A stretch of 35,362 nucleotides of DNA from Veronia pacifica (GTDB lineage Bacteria > Pseudomonadota > Gammaproteobacteria > Enterobacterales > Vibrionaceae), in assembly GCF_001707825.1 (NCBI RefSeq), contig NZ_LYBM01000053.1, forward strand, positions 1 through 35,362, written 5' to 3'. This document shows positions 8,911-16,966 of this stretch, one piece after another; position 1 is the first letter of the stretch, and each line of letters starts with the position of its first letter. The position numbers were made by a program, and so were the translations under genes. Under the pieces are notes generated by a model. The model did no database searches, was not told where the DNA came from, and saw only the letters and a program-made list of their open reading frames with translations.

Positions 8911-8936
8911 AAAGGGGATGTTATATCCCCTTTTTT
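8911..8936 (+). terminator. Rho-independent terminator of the SDR-monooxygenase operon
   Basis: AAAGGGGAT (8911-8919), a 5-base loop, ATCCCCTTT (8925-8933) and a run of T residues form a textbook terminator 23 bases after the monooxygenase stop. Confidence 0.92.
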
Positions 8937-9098
8937 ATCAGTGTATTAAGTCAAAAAAATGACTTTCCGAGTGATGGTGACAACAGATACCAATATTGAG
9001 TCCATTCAGAGGGATGACTTCATAGTTCCTTCATGATTCAGCTGGTAATGTGCCACATCAATACAGTGCCAACACTCACAGTGATTTTGAAAATAATA

Positions 9099-9422
9099 AT
9101 GAAAACATATTTAACTGGTAACCCTCTTATACCCGCTTGCGACCATGAAATAGCTAGCTTCTGTGATCAGTATAATTTCTGGTCACCTGAACAAAAAATT
9201 ATCCGAATAGCGCTATTTGGACAAGACCCAACCATTGCTTTCCGGATTATTGAGCTTACGGATACTGCAGAATATCTCGAGATACAACGTCTACTCGCTT
9301 GCATTGGCTTTAGCGCATCCTTCTTTGATCATTCCAACGATTCAATCAATCTCGACGCAGAGTTTCATCTAGAGTATGGCAACTGTGCCAAGGGCACGTC
9401 TGTACTTGCCTACGTCGCCTGA
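9099..9422 (+). CDS. Hypothetical protein, 107 residues
   Basis: I do not recognise this protein. It is small, soluble and acidic, with IRIALFGQDPTIAFRIIELTD in the middle and paired Cys residues, and no signal peptide or membrane segment in the chosen form. The frame is open from 9033. The earlier part (CHINTVPTLTVIL) does not read like a protein start and has no ribosome site, so ATG 9099 is chosen, though its own site is also weak. It stands alone between the monooxygenase terminator and the MATE gene. It could be a chance frame, but its length and composition argue mildly for a real gene. Confidence 0.5.
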   Translation: MKTYLTGNPLIPACDHEIASFCDQYNFWSPEQKIIRIALFGQDPTIAFRIIELTDTAEYLEIQRLLACIGFSASFFDHSNDSINLDAEFHLEYGNCAKGTSVLAYVA

Positions 9423-9568
9423 GTTATGAAGTGAGTCTAAAAAAGTAAAGTCACTGGATATGAATCGTCACATACACCGTTGATACTTCTCACTGATCGT
9501 ATTGCTGACGATAAAATCCAATTGAAAAAACAGTAGATAATTAGCTTCTTATTTTGATCAGGCAGGTT

Positions 9569-10966
9569 ATGGCAGAAAAAAATTTTGGTTTCTTTATCCG
9601 CCGGGTGCTGATACTCGGTGTTCCGCTTATCCTTCAACAAATGCTATTCAGTAGTCTCGGCATAATAGATAACATCATGGTCAGTCAGCTGGGGACTTCC
9701 GAAGTCGCTGCTGCGGGCGTTGGCCTCCGTATATTTATCTATAGCATGGTGATTATATGGGGCTTTGGGCTGGGTGTAGGCATCCTGGTTGCACAGTTCT
9801 GGGGAGCAAAAGACCGTGATGGCGTTAAACGCTATCTGGCCGTCGGTCAACTGATTGCTTTAATGCTCACCAGTGTCATTTTTGTTATCGCCTACTTTTT
9901 CCCGCAGGCTTTTACCACACTCTATAACGTGACTGGCGATACAAAGTATGTAGCAGAGACTTATATACAGTACGTCTCGTTCGCAATTTTGCTCTCTGCG
10001 CCCGTGATCACTCTAGAAGCAGGCATACGCTCTATTGGCCAGACCAAGCTGACCCTTTTCCTGTCGCTTGCTGAAGTCGCATTAAATATACTGCTTAACT
10101 ACATGCTCATTTTTGGCAAATTGGGCGCACCTGAAATGGGAGTGGCAGGTTCAGCAATCGGTACGTCGCTGGCGAGAGCATTTCGGTTTATCGCAACACT
10201 GGCCATTATCTACATATGGTATCCCACACTGGCGTTTGGACCACGTCACCTGAAGCAAGCGTTAGGCGTGAAAGTCTTGAGGAAGTACCTCTCTGTCACT
10301 TTACCCACGATGGCAGGGACTGTCATTTGGACAGTCGGACTCTTCGTTCTCAACGTCATTGTCGGACGTATGGGTGAACAACAACTTGCTGTAAGTACCG
10401 TTATATCAAGTCTGGAGTCCTTCGCTCTTGCCGCTGCAGGCGGAACATCCGGTGCAGTCGCCATCTTGATCGGCAATGCTCTCGGTGCAGGTCATTTCTC
10501 TCTCAGCCAAGCATATGCGCGCTACGCAGGCTGGATGGCGTTGTTCACTGGTCTTTTAGTCGCTGCGGTTATCATTGCCTCCAGTCCTATCATTATGCCG
10601 TTTTACGAACAACTGACGCCGGAAGCACAAGCGCTGACACTCGCCTGTTTACCCGTGCTTGCGTTCAGCATGATTTTCAGAGTTATCAACGTGGTATTAA
10701 TTGTTGGTGTGCTGCGCGCAGGGGGGGATAACACATACTGTATGTATCTCGATTTCTTCTGCCAGTGGGTGTGGGCAATTCCAGCAACGTTGGTGGCAGC
10801 ACTCTGGTTCCAGTGGGCACTACCCTGGGTATTTTTTATGATCGCATCAGAAGAGATGGTAAAGCTCATCCCTACTCTGCAAAGGGTCAGGTCAGGCAAG
10901 TGGCTCAATAATTTAACAAAAGATGAGACTAAAGCAGCCGATCAGACACAGGCTGTTGAAGCGTAA
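9569..10966 (+). CDS. MATE-family multidrug/cation efflux transporter
   Basis: A 465-residue inner-membrane protein with about twelve hydrophobic segments in two related halves. Typical MATE signatures are the N-terminal GVPLILQQMLFSSLGIIDNIMVSQLG and the second-half equivalents ending in VLRAGGDNTYCMYLD. It exports organic cations or drugs in exchange for Na+ or H+. The frame extends five codons upstream to a TTG (9554), but ATG 9569 with CAGG upstream is the better start. It converges with the ABC ATPase operon. A shared hairpin lies between them. The substrate cannot be inferred from sequence. Confidence 0.92.
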   Translation: MAEKNFGFFIRRVLILGVPLILQQMLFSSLGIIDNIMVSQLGTSEVAAAGVGLRIFIYSMVIIWGFGLGVGILVAQFWGAKDRDGVKRYLAVGQLIALMLTSVIFVIAYFFPQAFTTLYNVTGDTKYVAETYIQYVSFAILLSAPVITLEAGIRSIGQTKLTLFLSLAEVALNILLNYMLIFGKLGAPEMGVAGSAIGTSLARAFRFIATLAIIYIWYPTLAFGPRHLKQALGVKVLRKYLSVTLPTMAGTVIWTVGLFVLNVIVGRMGEQQLAVSTVISSLESFALAAAGGTSGAVAILIGNALGAGHFSLSQAYARYAGWMALFTGLLVAAVIIASSPIIMPFYEQLTPEAQALTLACLPVLAFSMIFRVINVVLIVGVLRAGGDNTYCMYLDFFCQWVWAIPATLVAALWFQWALPWVFFMIASEEMVKLIPTLQRVRSGKWLNNLTKDETKAADQTQAVEA

Positions 10967-10970
10967 CAAG

Positions 10971-10998
10971 TAATGCGCCCACTGGTGTGGGCGCATTA
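10971..10998. terminator. Perfect 12-bp hairpin between convergent units
   Basis: TAATGCGCCCAC (10971-10982), loop TGGT, and GTGGGCGCATTA (10987-10998) form a perfect stem between the convergent MATE gene and ABC operon. T-runs are missing on both sides, so it may act bidirectionally as a weak terminator or as an RNA 3'-end barrier. Confidence 0.6.
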
Positions 10999-11019
10999 TC
11001 AACATGAAACGATATGTCG

Positions 11020-11508
11020 CTAGGCAGTGACTTGGGAACCGCTCATATTCATATGATTTTGTGCCGTCATGAAGGTGACATGCGCATCAATCAAGGTAGA
11101 GGATTCCTGTCGCCAAACGGGTTGCTGCTGGTGCTGGCAAAATTCAACCAACACAATCATCAACTTGTCCATGCGCTGCATACACCACCTTCGTACATCT
11201 ATTTCATGTTCCGTATTACTGGCCATTGCTTGCATTTTTCCGTAAGCAAACTGAATGTAGCTGTATGCTTCATCTGTTTTGCCCATGGAGGCTAAGTGAT
11301 GATTCGTGCGGATACAGGCATCAAGCCAATAGCCGAGCGATTCACTTTTCGCCTGACAAATATGCGGTGTAAAAATGCGCTCAGGAACCTCAACCACTAA
11401 CTCAAGCAACCTTCCCATCTCATTGATGTTTTGATTGCAGTACCAATTTTTTATATCGGTCAGCCAATAGTCAATTTCTGTTCCTTCACAACAGCCAGCG
11501 GTTTTCAT
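11020..11508 (-). CDS. Hypothetical protein coupled to the ABC ATPase genes
   Basis: I do not recognise this 162-residue protein. It is soluble and helical, rich in Trp, Cys, Met and His (CC at residues 6-7, several QHQQQP/MTAQNHM stretches near the C-terminus), and has no signal peptide or membrane segment. Its ATG overlaps the TGA stop of the upstream ABC ATPase by four bases, so it is translationally coupled and should act with that transporter. It might process or bind the imported ligand. That is only context-based inference. Confidence 0.75.
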   Translation of the reverse strand: MKTAGCCEGTEIDYWLTDIKNWYCNQNINEMGRLLELVVEVPERIFTPHICQAKSESLGYWLDACIRTNHHLASMGKTDEAYSYIQFAYGKMQAMASNTEHEIDVRRWCMQRMDKLMIVLVEFCQHQQQPVWRQESSTLIDAHVTFMTAQNHMNMSGSQVTA

Positions 11509-12437
11509 GCAGCAGACTCCCAGTCCCGGACGAAGTGGTTCTCACTAACTTGATTGACATCAGGTTGGAGTCGGCCACTTAGTAAGCGAGTAGATTCAGC
11601 ATCCTGCGAGTATTGCGAGCTCTCTCTGATCACATCACTGAAAGGCAGGTCAGGATCAGGGACAGCAGAAATCAGCAATTTGGTATAGGGATGCTGAGGA
11701 TTAGTCAGAATGTCACGAGTATTACCCCACTCGACAATCTGTCCGCGATACATCACTGCTGTCTCCTCAGCGATGTAATGTGCGGTCGCCAGATCATGGG
11801 TGATATAAAGAAAACCAATTCCCATTTCTGACTTCATTCTTTGCATTAGATTAAGCACACCCAGGCGTATCGACACATCAAGCATAGACGTGGGTTCATC
11901 CGCCAAGATCATTTCAGCACCAACACCCAATGCACGGGCAAGATTTATACGCTGGCGTTGGCCGCCACTCAGTTGGTGCGGGAATTTCTTCAGACAGTCG
12001 GCATTAAGCTCGACCATATCGAGCAACTCTTGTTGGCGATGCAAGAGCTGAGCATCGCCAGCAACATCGTTATGAATTTTGATTGGCCGTGCCAGATGAT
12101 GTGCGATAGTGTGTGCGGGATTCAGAGAGCCAAATGGATCTTGGAAAACCATCTGAACATTACTTCGATACTCACGAAGTGCCTGACCCGACTGAATTTG
12201 GTCGATATTGTTACCCTTGAAGGTGATCTCACCAGAGGTCACGTCGTGGACTTTTGTTATCAGTCTTGCAACGGTACTTTTACCACAACCAGACTCTCCC
12301 ACCAGAGCCAGTGTTTTTCCAGCATGAAGGTCAAAACTGATCCCTCTGAGGGCCTCAAAGCTCTCCTTTTGACCAAAACCTCCACCCATTTGGAAGGTTT
12401 TGCTCACATTTCTCACGCGAATAATTGGTTCACTCAT
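11505..12437 (-). CDS. ABC transporter ATPase, Opp/Dpp/Nik type (F-like subunit)
   Basis: A 310-residue ATPase with Walker A GESGCGKST (near residue 47), Q-loop MVFQDPFGSLNP, signature LSGGQRQR, Walker B MILADEPTSMLD and switch His in YITHDL. The tail NPQHPYTKLLISAVPDPD is the oligopeptide/dipeptide (oligo_HPY) C-terminal motif. It energises import of peptides, nickel or metallophore-like ligands together with a second ATPase and two permeases. The partner ATPase lies 14 bases upstream. No permease or binding protein is near. Compared with DppF, the family's cysteine-rich C-terminus is absent. Confidence 0.92.
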   Translation of the reverse strand: MSEPIIRVRNVSKTFQMGGGFGQKESFEALRGISFDLHAGKTLALVGESGCGKSTVARLITKVHDVTSGEITFKGNNIDQIQSGQALREYRSNVQMVFQDPFGSLNPAHTIAHHLARPIKIHNDVAGDAQLLHRQQELLDMVELNADCLKKFPHQLSGGQRQRINLARALGVGAEMILADEPTSMLDVSIRLGVLNLMQRMKSEMGIGFLYITHDLATAHYIAEETAVMYRGQIVEWGNTRDILTNPQHPYTKLLISAVPDPDLPFSDVIRESSQYSQDAESTRLLSGRLQPDVNQVSENHFVRDWESAA

Positions 12438-12451
12438 GCCTGTTTTCCTTC

Positions 12452-13300
12452 TTATACTGGCTCAGGCTGGCGCGTTGACTCTGCCGGCTCAATATCGTGA
12501 ATATTTGGGAATGACGCCCACAGTTGCTTGGTGTATTCATGTTGTGGGTTTTGACGAATTTGTTGAGAGGTATTTACTTCAACGATGTCACCATCTCGCA
12601 TAATGGCAATTCGATCGCTCAACTGGGTCATCAGTGCAATGTCATGAGTGATAAAGAGAACAGAGAAGCCAAACTCTTCTTTAAGCACGAAAATTTGTTG
12701 CAATATCTCGCGTTGAACAACAACATCCAGCGCTGTCGTCGGTTCGTCCATAATGATCAGTTTGGGGCTAAGGCTCAGCGCAATGGCAATAACCAGTCTC
12801 TGGCGCATACCACCGCTGAACTGATGCGGGTAGTCTTTGAGACGCTCACCTGGAATGTTCACCAGTTCAAGCATTTGCAATGCACGCTTTCGGGCCTCAT
12901 CGGGCGTCCAGCCTTTGTGATGGCAAATGACATCAAGGAACTGCTGCTCAACTGTCAATACCGGATTAAGTGAGTTCATGGCACTTTGGAATACCATTGC
13001 AATCTCGCTCCAACGAACGACATTCAACTCCTGCTCGGACAGATTACGTAAATTCAGCTCTTCTAACCAAATCTCACCATTAGAGATATACGCGGGTGGT
13101 TTGTGGAGGCTGTTAATTGAAAAAGCGATGGTGCTTTTTCCACATCCAGACTCACCCGCCAGGCCGAATATTTCACCCTTTCCAATATCAAAACTGACAT
13201 TTTTTACGGCGCGAAAGTATCCATCATCCGTAATGTAATCCACACACAATTCCCTAACTCGCAGTAAGGGGTCGTGGTGGAAAGCTAATTCCTCAGACAT
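12452..13300 (-). CDS. ABC transporter ATPase, Opp/Dpp/Nik type (D-like subunit)
   Basis: A 282-residue ATPase with Walker A GESGCGKST (near residue 54), Q-loop MVFQSAMNSLNP, signature FSGGMRQR, Walker B LIIMDEPTTALD and switch His in FITHDIAL. The sequence ends soon after NPQHEYTKQLWASFP, so the C-terminal extension of typical DppD/OppD proteins (about 320-330 residues) is largely missing. It is first in the operon and pairs with the next ATPase. GGGA lies about eight bases before the ATG. A Fur-box-like sequence 30-48 bases upstream suggests iron control. Confidence 0.92.
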   Translation of the reverse strand: MSEELAFHHDPLLRVRELCVDYITDDGYFRAVKNVSFDIGKGEIFGLAGESGCGKSTIAFSINSLHKPPAYISNGEIWLEELNLRNLSEQELNVVRWSEIAMVFQSAMNSLNPVLTVEQQFLDVICHHKGWTPDEARKRALQMLELVNIPGERLKDYPHQFSGGMRQRLVIAIALSLSPKLIIMDEPTTALDVVVQREILQQIFVLKEEFGFSVLFITHDIALMTQLSDRIAIMRDGDIVEVNTSQQIRQNPQHEYTKQLWASFPNIHDIEPAESTRQPEPV

Positions 13301-13702
13301 TCTCAGTTCCCAAATAAATAAATGCTATTGCAAATTATTATCATTTAGCTTACCAGTAAAGCAGCATGGGTATAAAGGAGAGATTAATCGCAAAAATCTA
13401 GAAAGCTAAAAAGACTGGACAAAAAGCCATAGACACTGCCGTTTTTATTGACCCCAGCAGCCATAAGAAGCAGAAAAATCTCTTCCACGAAGGCGACAGT
13501 GATTTGCAATAAATCCGGCCGAGCGCTTAAACCACAATGAAAAAAACTAAGAGGCTTACCTAAATACGACATAAACCCCCATCCCTACACACTTAATTTA
13601 CTGATATATTCGATTTATCATTTCGGGGAACATTATGAATAGCCTGGCACGACAGAGGTCAGGTTGTTAGAGACAACGCGCAACACAAAATGGAATAAAA
13701 AT
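13301..13702. other. Intergenic region between the ABC operon and the M32 peptidase
   Basis: About 400 bases between divergent units. Apart from the Fur-like site it holds no supported gene. A 62-codon frame on the minus strand (13384-13572) lacks a ribosome site and family features. The peptidase promoter must lie toward the right end. Confidence 0.5.
13330..13348 (-). promoter_or_regulatory. Candidate Fur box upstream of the ABC ATPase operon
   Basis: Read on the minus strand, CTAAATGATAATAATTTGC matches the 19-base Fur consensus (GATAATGATAATCATTATC) at 13 of 19 positions by my alignment, including the central ATGATAAT core. It lies 30-48 bases before the start codon, where a promoter should be. 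It was identified by eye only. Confidence 0.5.
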
Positions 13703-15187
13703 ATGAGTGCTTTTGAGAAGCTGGTAAAACACGCAAAAAAAATTGACAACTTCCAACATCTTGGGGCGATATGTGGCTGGGACATGGCAGCAATGATGCC
13801 TAGCGGTGGCAGTCAGGCCAGAGCCGAGGCCATGGCGGAGCTTAACGTACACATTCATCATCTGAATACCAAACCTGAGTTGACAGATTTGTTTGCAGAA
13901 GCTGAGGCGGAAAACCTGTCTGAGCAACAAAAATGGGAGCTGCGCGAACTAAAACGCAGCTGGCAAAATGCAAATGTACTTCCCGCTGATTTGGTTGAAG
14001 CGGCTTCTTTAGCCAATGCTAAATGTGAACACGCATGGCGCTCTCAGCGCCCTGACAACGACTGGCAGGGCTTTGAAAAAAACTTCAGAGAGGTTGTTAA
14101 ACTCTCTCGTGAAGAAGCCCAAATACGCGCAGAGGCTACAGGCCAAACACCTTATGATGCAATGTTGGGTTTGTATGAGCCCGGAACAAGCTCAGCGTCG
14201 CTCGATACGCTTTTTGACGATGTGAAAACGTGGCTACCTAAATTGGTAGATGATGTGCTTGAAAAACAAAAGTCAGAAAGTCTTGTCATTCCACAAGGAA
14301 ATTTCAGTACCACTAGCCAGAAGGCTCTTGGATTGGACGTCATGAAGTTGCTCCAGTTTAACTTCGACAATGGCCGTCTTGATCAAAGTGTTCACCCATT
14401 CTGTGGTGGTGTCCCTACAGATGTTCGTATCACCACCCGCTATGATGAAAGCGACTTTGCACAATCTCTGATGGGTATAGTGCATGAAACTGGGCATGCT
14501 CGCTATGAGCAGGGTCTGCCTAAATCACTTGCAGGCACACCAGCCGGAACCGCGCGCTCCATGGGTATTCATGAGTCTCAATCTCTATTTTTTGAAATGC
14601 AGGTTGGCCGCAGCGCTCCGTTTATTGCTCGTCTTGCAGATTTGGCCGGTAAGCATTTTGCAGAGCATGATGCTGCTATTTTTGACAAGGATAACTTCCA
14701 AAAATTGTATACACGGGTGAAAAAGGACTATATCCGCGTAGATGCCGACGAGCTTACCTACCCTGCACACGTCATTCTGCGCTACGAAATTGAACGTGAC
14801 CTTATCAACGGAGTGATAGAACACACTGATATTCCAGAGCTCTGGGATCAAAAAATGCAGGCATACCTTGGCCTGACAACCAAGGGTAACTATAAGAATG
14901 GGTGTATGCAGGACATACACTGGACTGACGGTGCGTTCGGATACTTCCCATCATATACACTCGGTGCCATGTATGCCGCGCAATATATGGCGGTGATGAA
15001 ACAAACCGTTGACGTTGAAAGCGTCATAGCCAGTGGTGATCTCTCTCCTATATTCCAGTGGCTTGAGCAAAATATCTGGAGTAAAGGCAGTCTATTGAGC
15101 ACTGACGATCTGATCACTCAGGCAACAGGCGAAACACTGAATGCTGCATTTTTCAAAGAGCATCTGACAAACCGTTACCTCGGTTAA
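13703..15187 (+). CDS. Carboxypeptidase Taq family (M32) metallopeptidase
   Basis: A 494-residue cytoplasmic zinc carboxypeptidase. The HEXXH zinc site is HETGH within GIVHETGHARYEQGLP (near residue 257), followed by HESQSLFFEMQVGRS, which supplies the third ligand Glu. DVRITTRYDESDF upstream and the late YFPSYTLGAMYAAQ are other M32 landmarks. The enzyme removes C-terminal residues with broad specificity, presumably in peptide recycling. The frame is open from a TTG at 13664, but ATG 13703 with TGGA eight bases upstream begins at MSAFEKLVKHAKKI, the usual family start. Monocistronic, with a terminator 14 bases after the stop. Confidence 0.95.
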   Translation: MSAFEKLVKHAKKIDNFQHLGAICGWDMAAMMPSGGSQARAEAMAELNVHIHHLNTKPELTDLFAEAEAENLSEQQKWELRELKRSWQNANVLPADLVEAASLANAKCEHAWRSQRPDNDWQGFEKNFREVVKLSREEAQIRAEATGQTPYDAMLGLYEPGTSSASLDTLFDDVKTWLPKLVDDVLEKQKSESLVIPQGNFSTTSQKALGLDVMKLLQFNFDNGRLDQSVHPFCGGVPTDVRITTRYDESDFAQSLMGIVHETGHARYEQGLPKSLAGTPAGTARSMGIHESQSLFFEMQVGRSAPFIARLADLAGKHFAEHDAAIFDKDNFQKLYTRVKKDYIRVDADELTYPAHVILRYEIERDLINGVIEHTDIPELWDQKMQAYLGLTTKGNYKNGCMQDIHWTDGAFGYFPSYTLGAMYAAQYMAVMKQTVDVESVIASGDLSPIFQWLEQNIWSKGSLLSTDDLITQATGETLNAAFFKEHLTNRYLG

Positions 15188-15200
15188 GGCATAAACACAG

Positions 15201-15228
15201 AGCCGTCACTCGTTGACGGCTTTTCTTT
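15201..15228 (+). terminator. Rho-independent terminator of the M32 peptidase gene
   Basis: AGCCGTCA (15201-15208), a 5-base loop, TGACGGCT (15214-15221) and TTTTCTTT. It may also serve the convergent diguanylate cyclase gene in part. Confidence 0.9.
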
Positions 15229-15256
15229 ATGCTATTCCAACCTGTCCCTTTTTGAC

Positions 15257-16432
15257 TTAACCAAGTGTGTCCATCGCCAGACTAGAATCGTATCGGATGA
15301 CGCGGTTTCGACCCGATCGCTTTGCCTTGTATAGCGCGATATCTGCATTTTTTATGCACAGATCAACGTCATCACCGACCCGATACTCGTAAAAACCCAC
15401 TGAGACAGTGAACTTTGGTACCCCTTTTATATTGATGGCTTCAACCTGTTCACACAAACGTGTCATCATCGACGGAACATCCGGCTTTTCATCCTTCTTA
15501 CCCCTTACAAGTATAAGGAACTCCTCGCCGCCCCAACGAAACACCACGTCTTCAGCTCGAATACTGTTCCTAATACAATCGGAGAAGGATTTTATTGCTT
15601 TGTCACCGACATCATGACCGTAGGTATCATTAATGCTCTTAAAATGATCAATATCTAGAAAACAGAAAGCTTTCGTCCTGGCATCTATCTTGTCACTTGA
15701 AAAGTGCTCGCGACGTTTCAGACCCGTCAATAAATCATGGCGCGACTGGGTAAATACCTTGTCAACTAATACAAAGAACAGCACTCTCAAAATGCACAGA
15801 ACAAGAAAAATCATGAAAAAGCAGGCAGTAATATTCATGACATAAAAATCCATAGAAGGTTTCTCACGCCTGTAATATTCCAGCTTCATAAAATGAGTAT
15901 CAGCGTTTAATGCATCAACATTAATGTCAGACACACCTACCCCCAAAAACTTTCCATCTTCGTATACTGGGTATGAAAAGGTGATGACATGTCTCAGCCT
16001 ACTTGGTGTCAGGACATCTAAATATACATCTGTAACACAATATTCGCCCTGCTTTTTCTTCTTGGCACAGACATACCAGGCTCTTCCCCGACGATCAAAG
16101 GTTGAATGTTTATCTATGTCAGAGTTAGTAATGACTGTGCCATCTTCAAAGGCAAAATTAAGCCCATGAAACACATCTGACTCATAAACTTGTTCAATGA
16201 ATCTATCTCTTTGTAAGCTTATGGTTCTTGAGTAAGTAATAAAAAGCTGATTTATTTCACGATTGCTTTTTACCCTATCGAATGCAAACTTAATTGCGCT
16301 TTGAATATTTTGATATTCGTTCTGTAGTACCAGCACGGTAAAGAAGCCACTCAAAATAAGAGGAATGTAGGTTTTCTTGAATGAAAAAACAGACTTGAAA
16401 TCAAACATAGCTTTCAAAAAATCCCAACTCAT
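15257..16432 (-). CDS. Membrane-bound diguanylate cyclase with Cache-like sensor
   Basis: This 391-residue protein makes cyclic di-GMP from two GTP at the inner membrane. Order of parts: short cytoplasmic N-terminus, TM1 at about 21-37, a periplasmic Cache/PDC-like domain at about 38-195 (RGRAWYVCAKK, ITFSYPVYEDGKFLGVGVSDI), TM2 at about 197-223, then GGDEF. The active loop is RWGGEEFLIL (GGEEF at 301-305). An inhibitory I-site RAED stands five residues before it, so product feedback is expected. Two Cys in the sensor (YVCAKK, EYCV) could form a disulfide. There is no EAL domain. The ligand is unknown. It converges with the peptidase gene. Confidence 0.93.
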   Translation of the reverse strand: MSWDFLKAMFDFKSVFSFKKTYIPLILSGFFTVLVLQNEYQNIQSAIKFAFDRVKSNREINQLFITYSRTISLQRDRFIEQVYESDVFHGLNFAFEDGTVITNSDIDKHSTFDRRGRAWYVCAKKKKQGEYCVTDVYLDVLTPSRLRHVITFSYPVYEDGKFLGVGVSDINVDALNADTHFMKLEYYRREKPSMDFYVMNITACFFMIFLVLCILRVLFFVLVDKVFTQSRHDLLTGLKRREHFSSDKIDARTKAFCFLDIDHFKSINDTYGHDVGDKAIKSFSDCIRNSIRAEDVVFRWGGEEFLILVRGKKDEKPDVPSMMTRLCEQVEAINIKGVPKFTVSVGFYEYRVGDDVDLCIKNADIALYKAKRSGRNRVIRYDSSLAMDTLG

Positions 16433-16966
16433 TAAAACCCAAAAAGACCTTATGCTTATAGAAAAGCATTTATCAATACAACCTAGGTGATGTCGTCTTC
16501 ATGTCCATCACAAGAAAGTTAAGTGTATAAAATACAGACTGTAACACCATAAGGCATCGCGAAAGGTTTACTAAAAATTTCCTTTTTTTAGGGTAAAAGT
16601 GAAAATAATAGGATCGACATTACCGACGGCTTCCACGAGCAGTAATAAGCACATGCTCATTGAAAACGGGAATAGAACCATGAACTGGATTTAATTGGTG
16701 CAAATAATAGCCTGAGAAGTACAGGGTTCGAAGTGAAAAAAACCGCATCATGAGTAGTTATCTCATTCGCTATCTCAGTCTTACTCTTTAGACGAAAAGA
16801 GATACCTACAACGAGGTGACACGATGAAAAGACGGGTTTGCCAGATAGAATTAAAAAAGAAAAATAAAAGAAAAACTAAAATACAGCGTACCCAGTATAA
16901 ACTTCAGGTATGCTGTATTTTGAGAAAGTAAATAAGTGAAAATTAATGTGTTTAATCAGTCGAGAA
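16433..16966. other. Intergenic region with the dbpA terminator
   Basis: About 530 bases. The left part should hold the diguanylate cyclase promoter. The right end is occupied by a long hairpin ending the dbpA message. A 35-codon basic frame (16824-16931, plus) with a fair ribosome site overlaps that hairpin antisense and is not accepted as a gene. No RNA gene is evident. Confidence 0.5.
16878..16921 (-). terminator. Rho-independent terminator of dbpA
   Basis: Arms 16878-16892 and 16907-16921 pair over 15 bases with one G-U wobble around a 14-base loop. On the minus strand the stem is followed by a long T-rich tail. It starts 45 bases beyond the dbpA stop. Confidence 0.85.

Noticed and set aside
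13384-13572. 62-codon minus-strand ORF in the Fur-box intergenic region
   Set aside because: No ribosome site, and the composition is not protein-like. Probably chance.
16722-16740. GGTTCGAA resembling a tRNA T-loop
   Set aside because: No acceptor stem, anticodon arm or CCA-adjacent pairing can be built around it.
16824-16931. 35-codon basic ORF with AGGTGA upstream
   Set aside because: It overlaps the dbpA terminator hairpin antisense, is dominated by Lys/Arg from an A-rich tract, and has no recognisable features.
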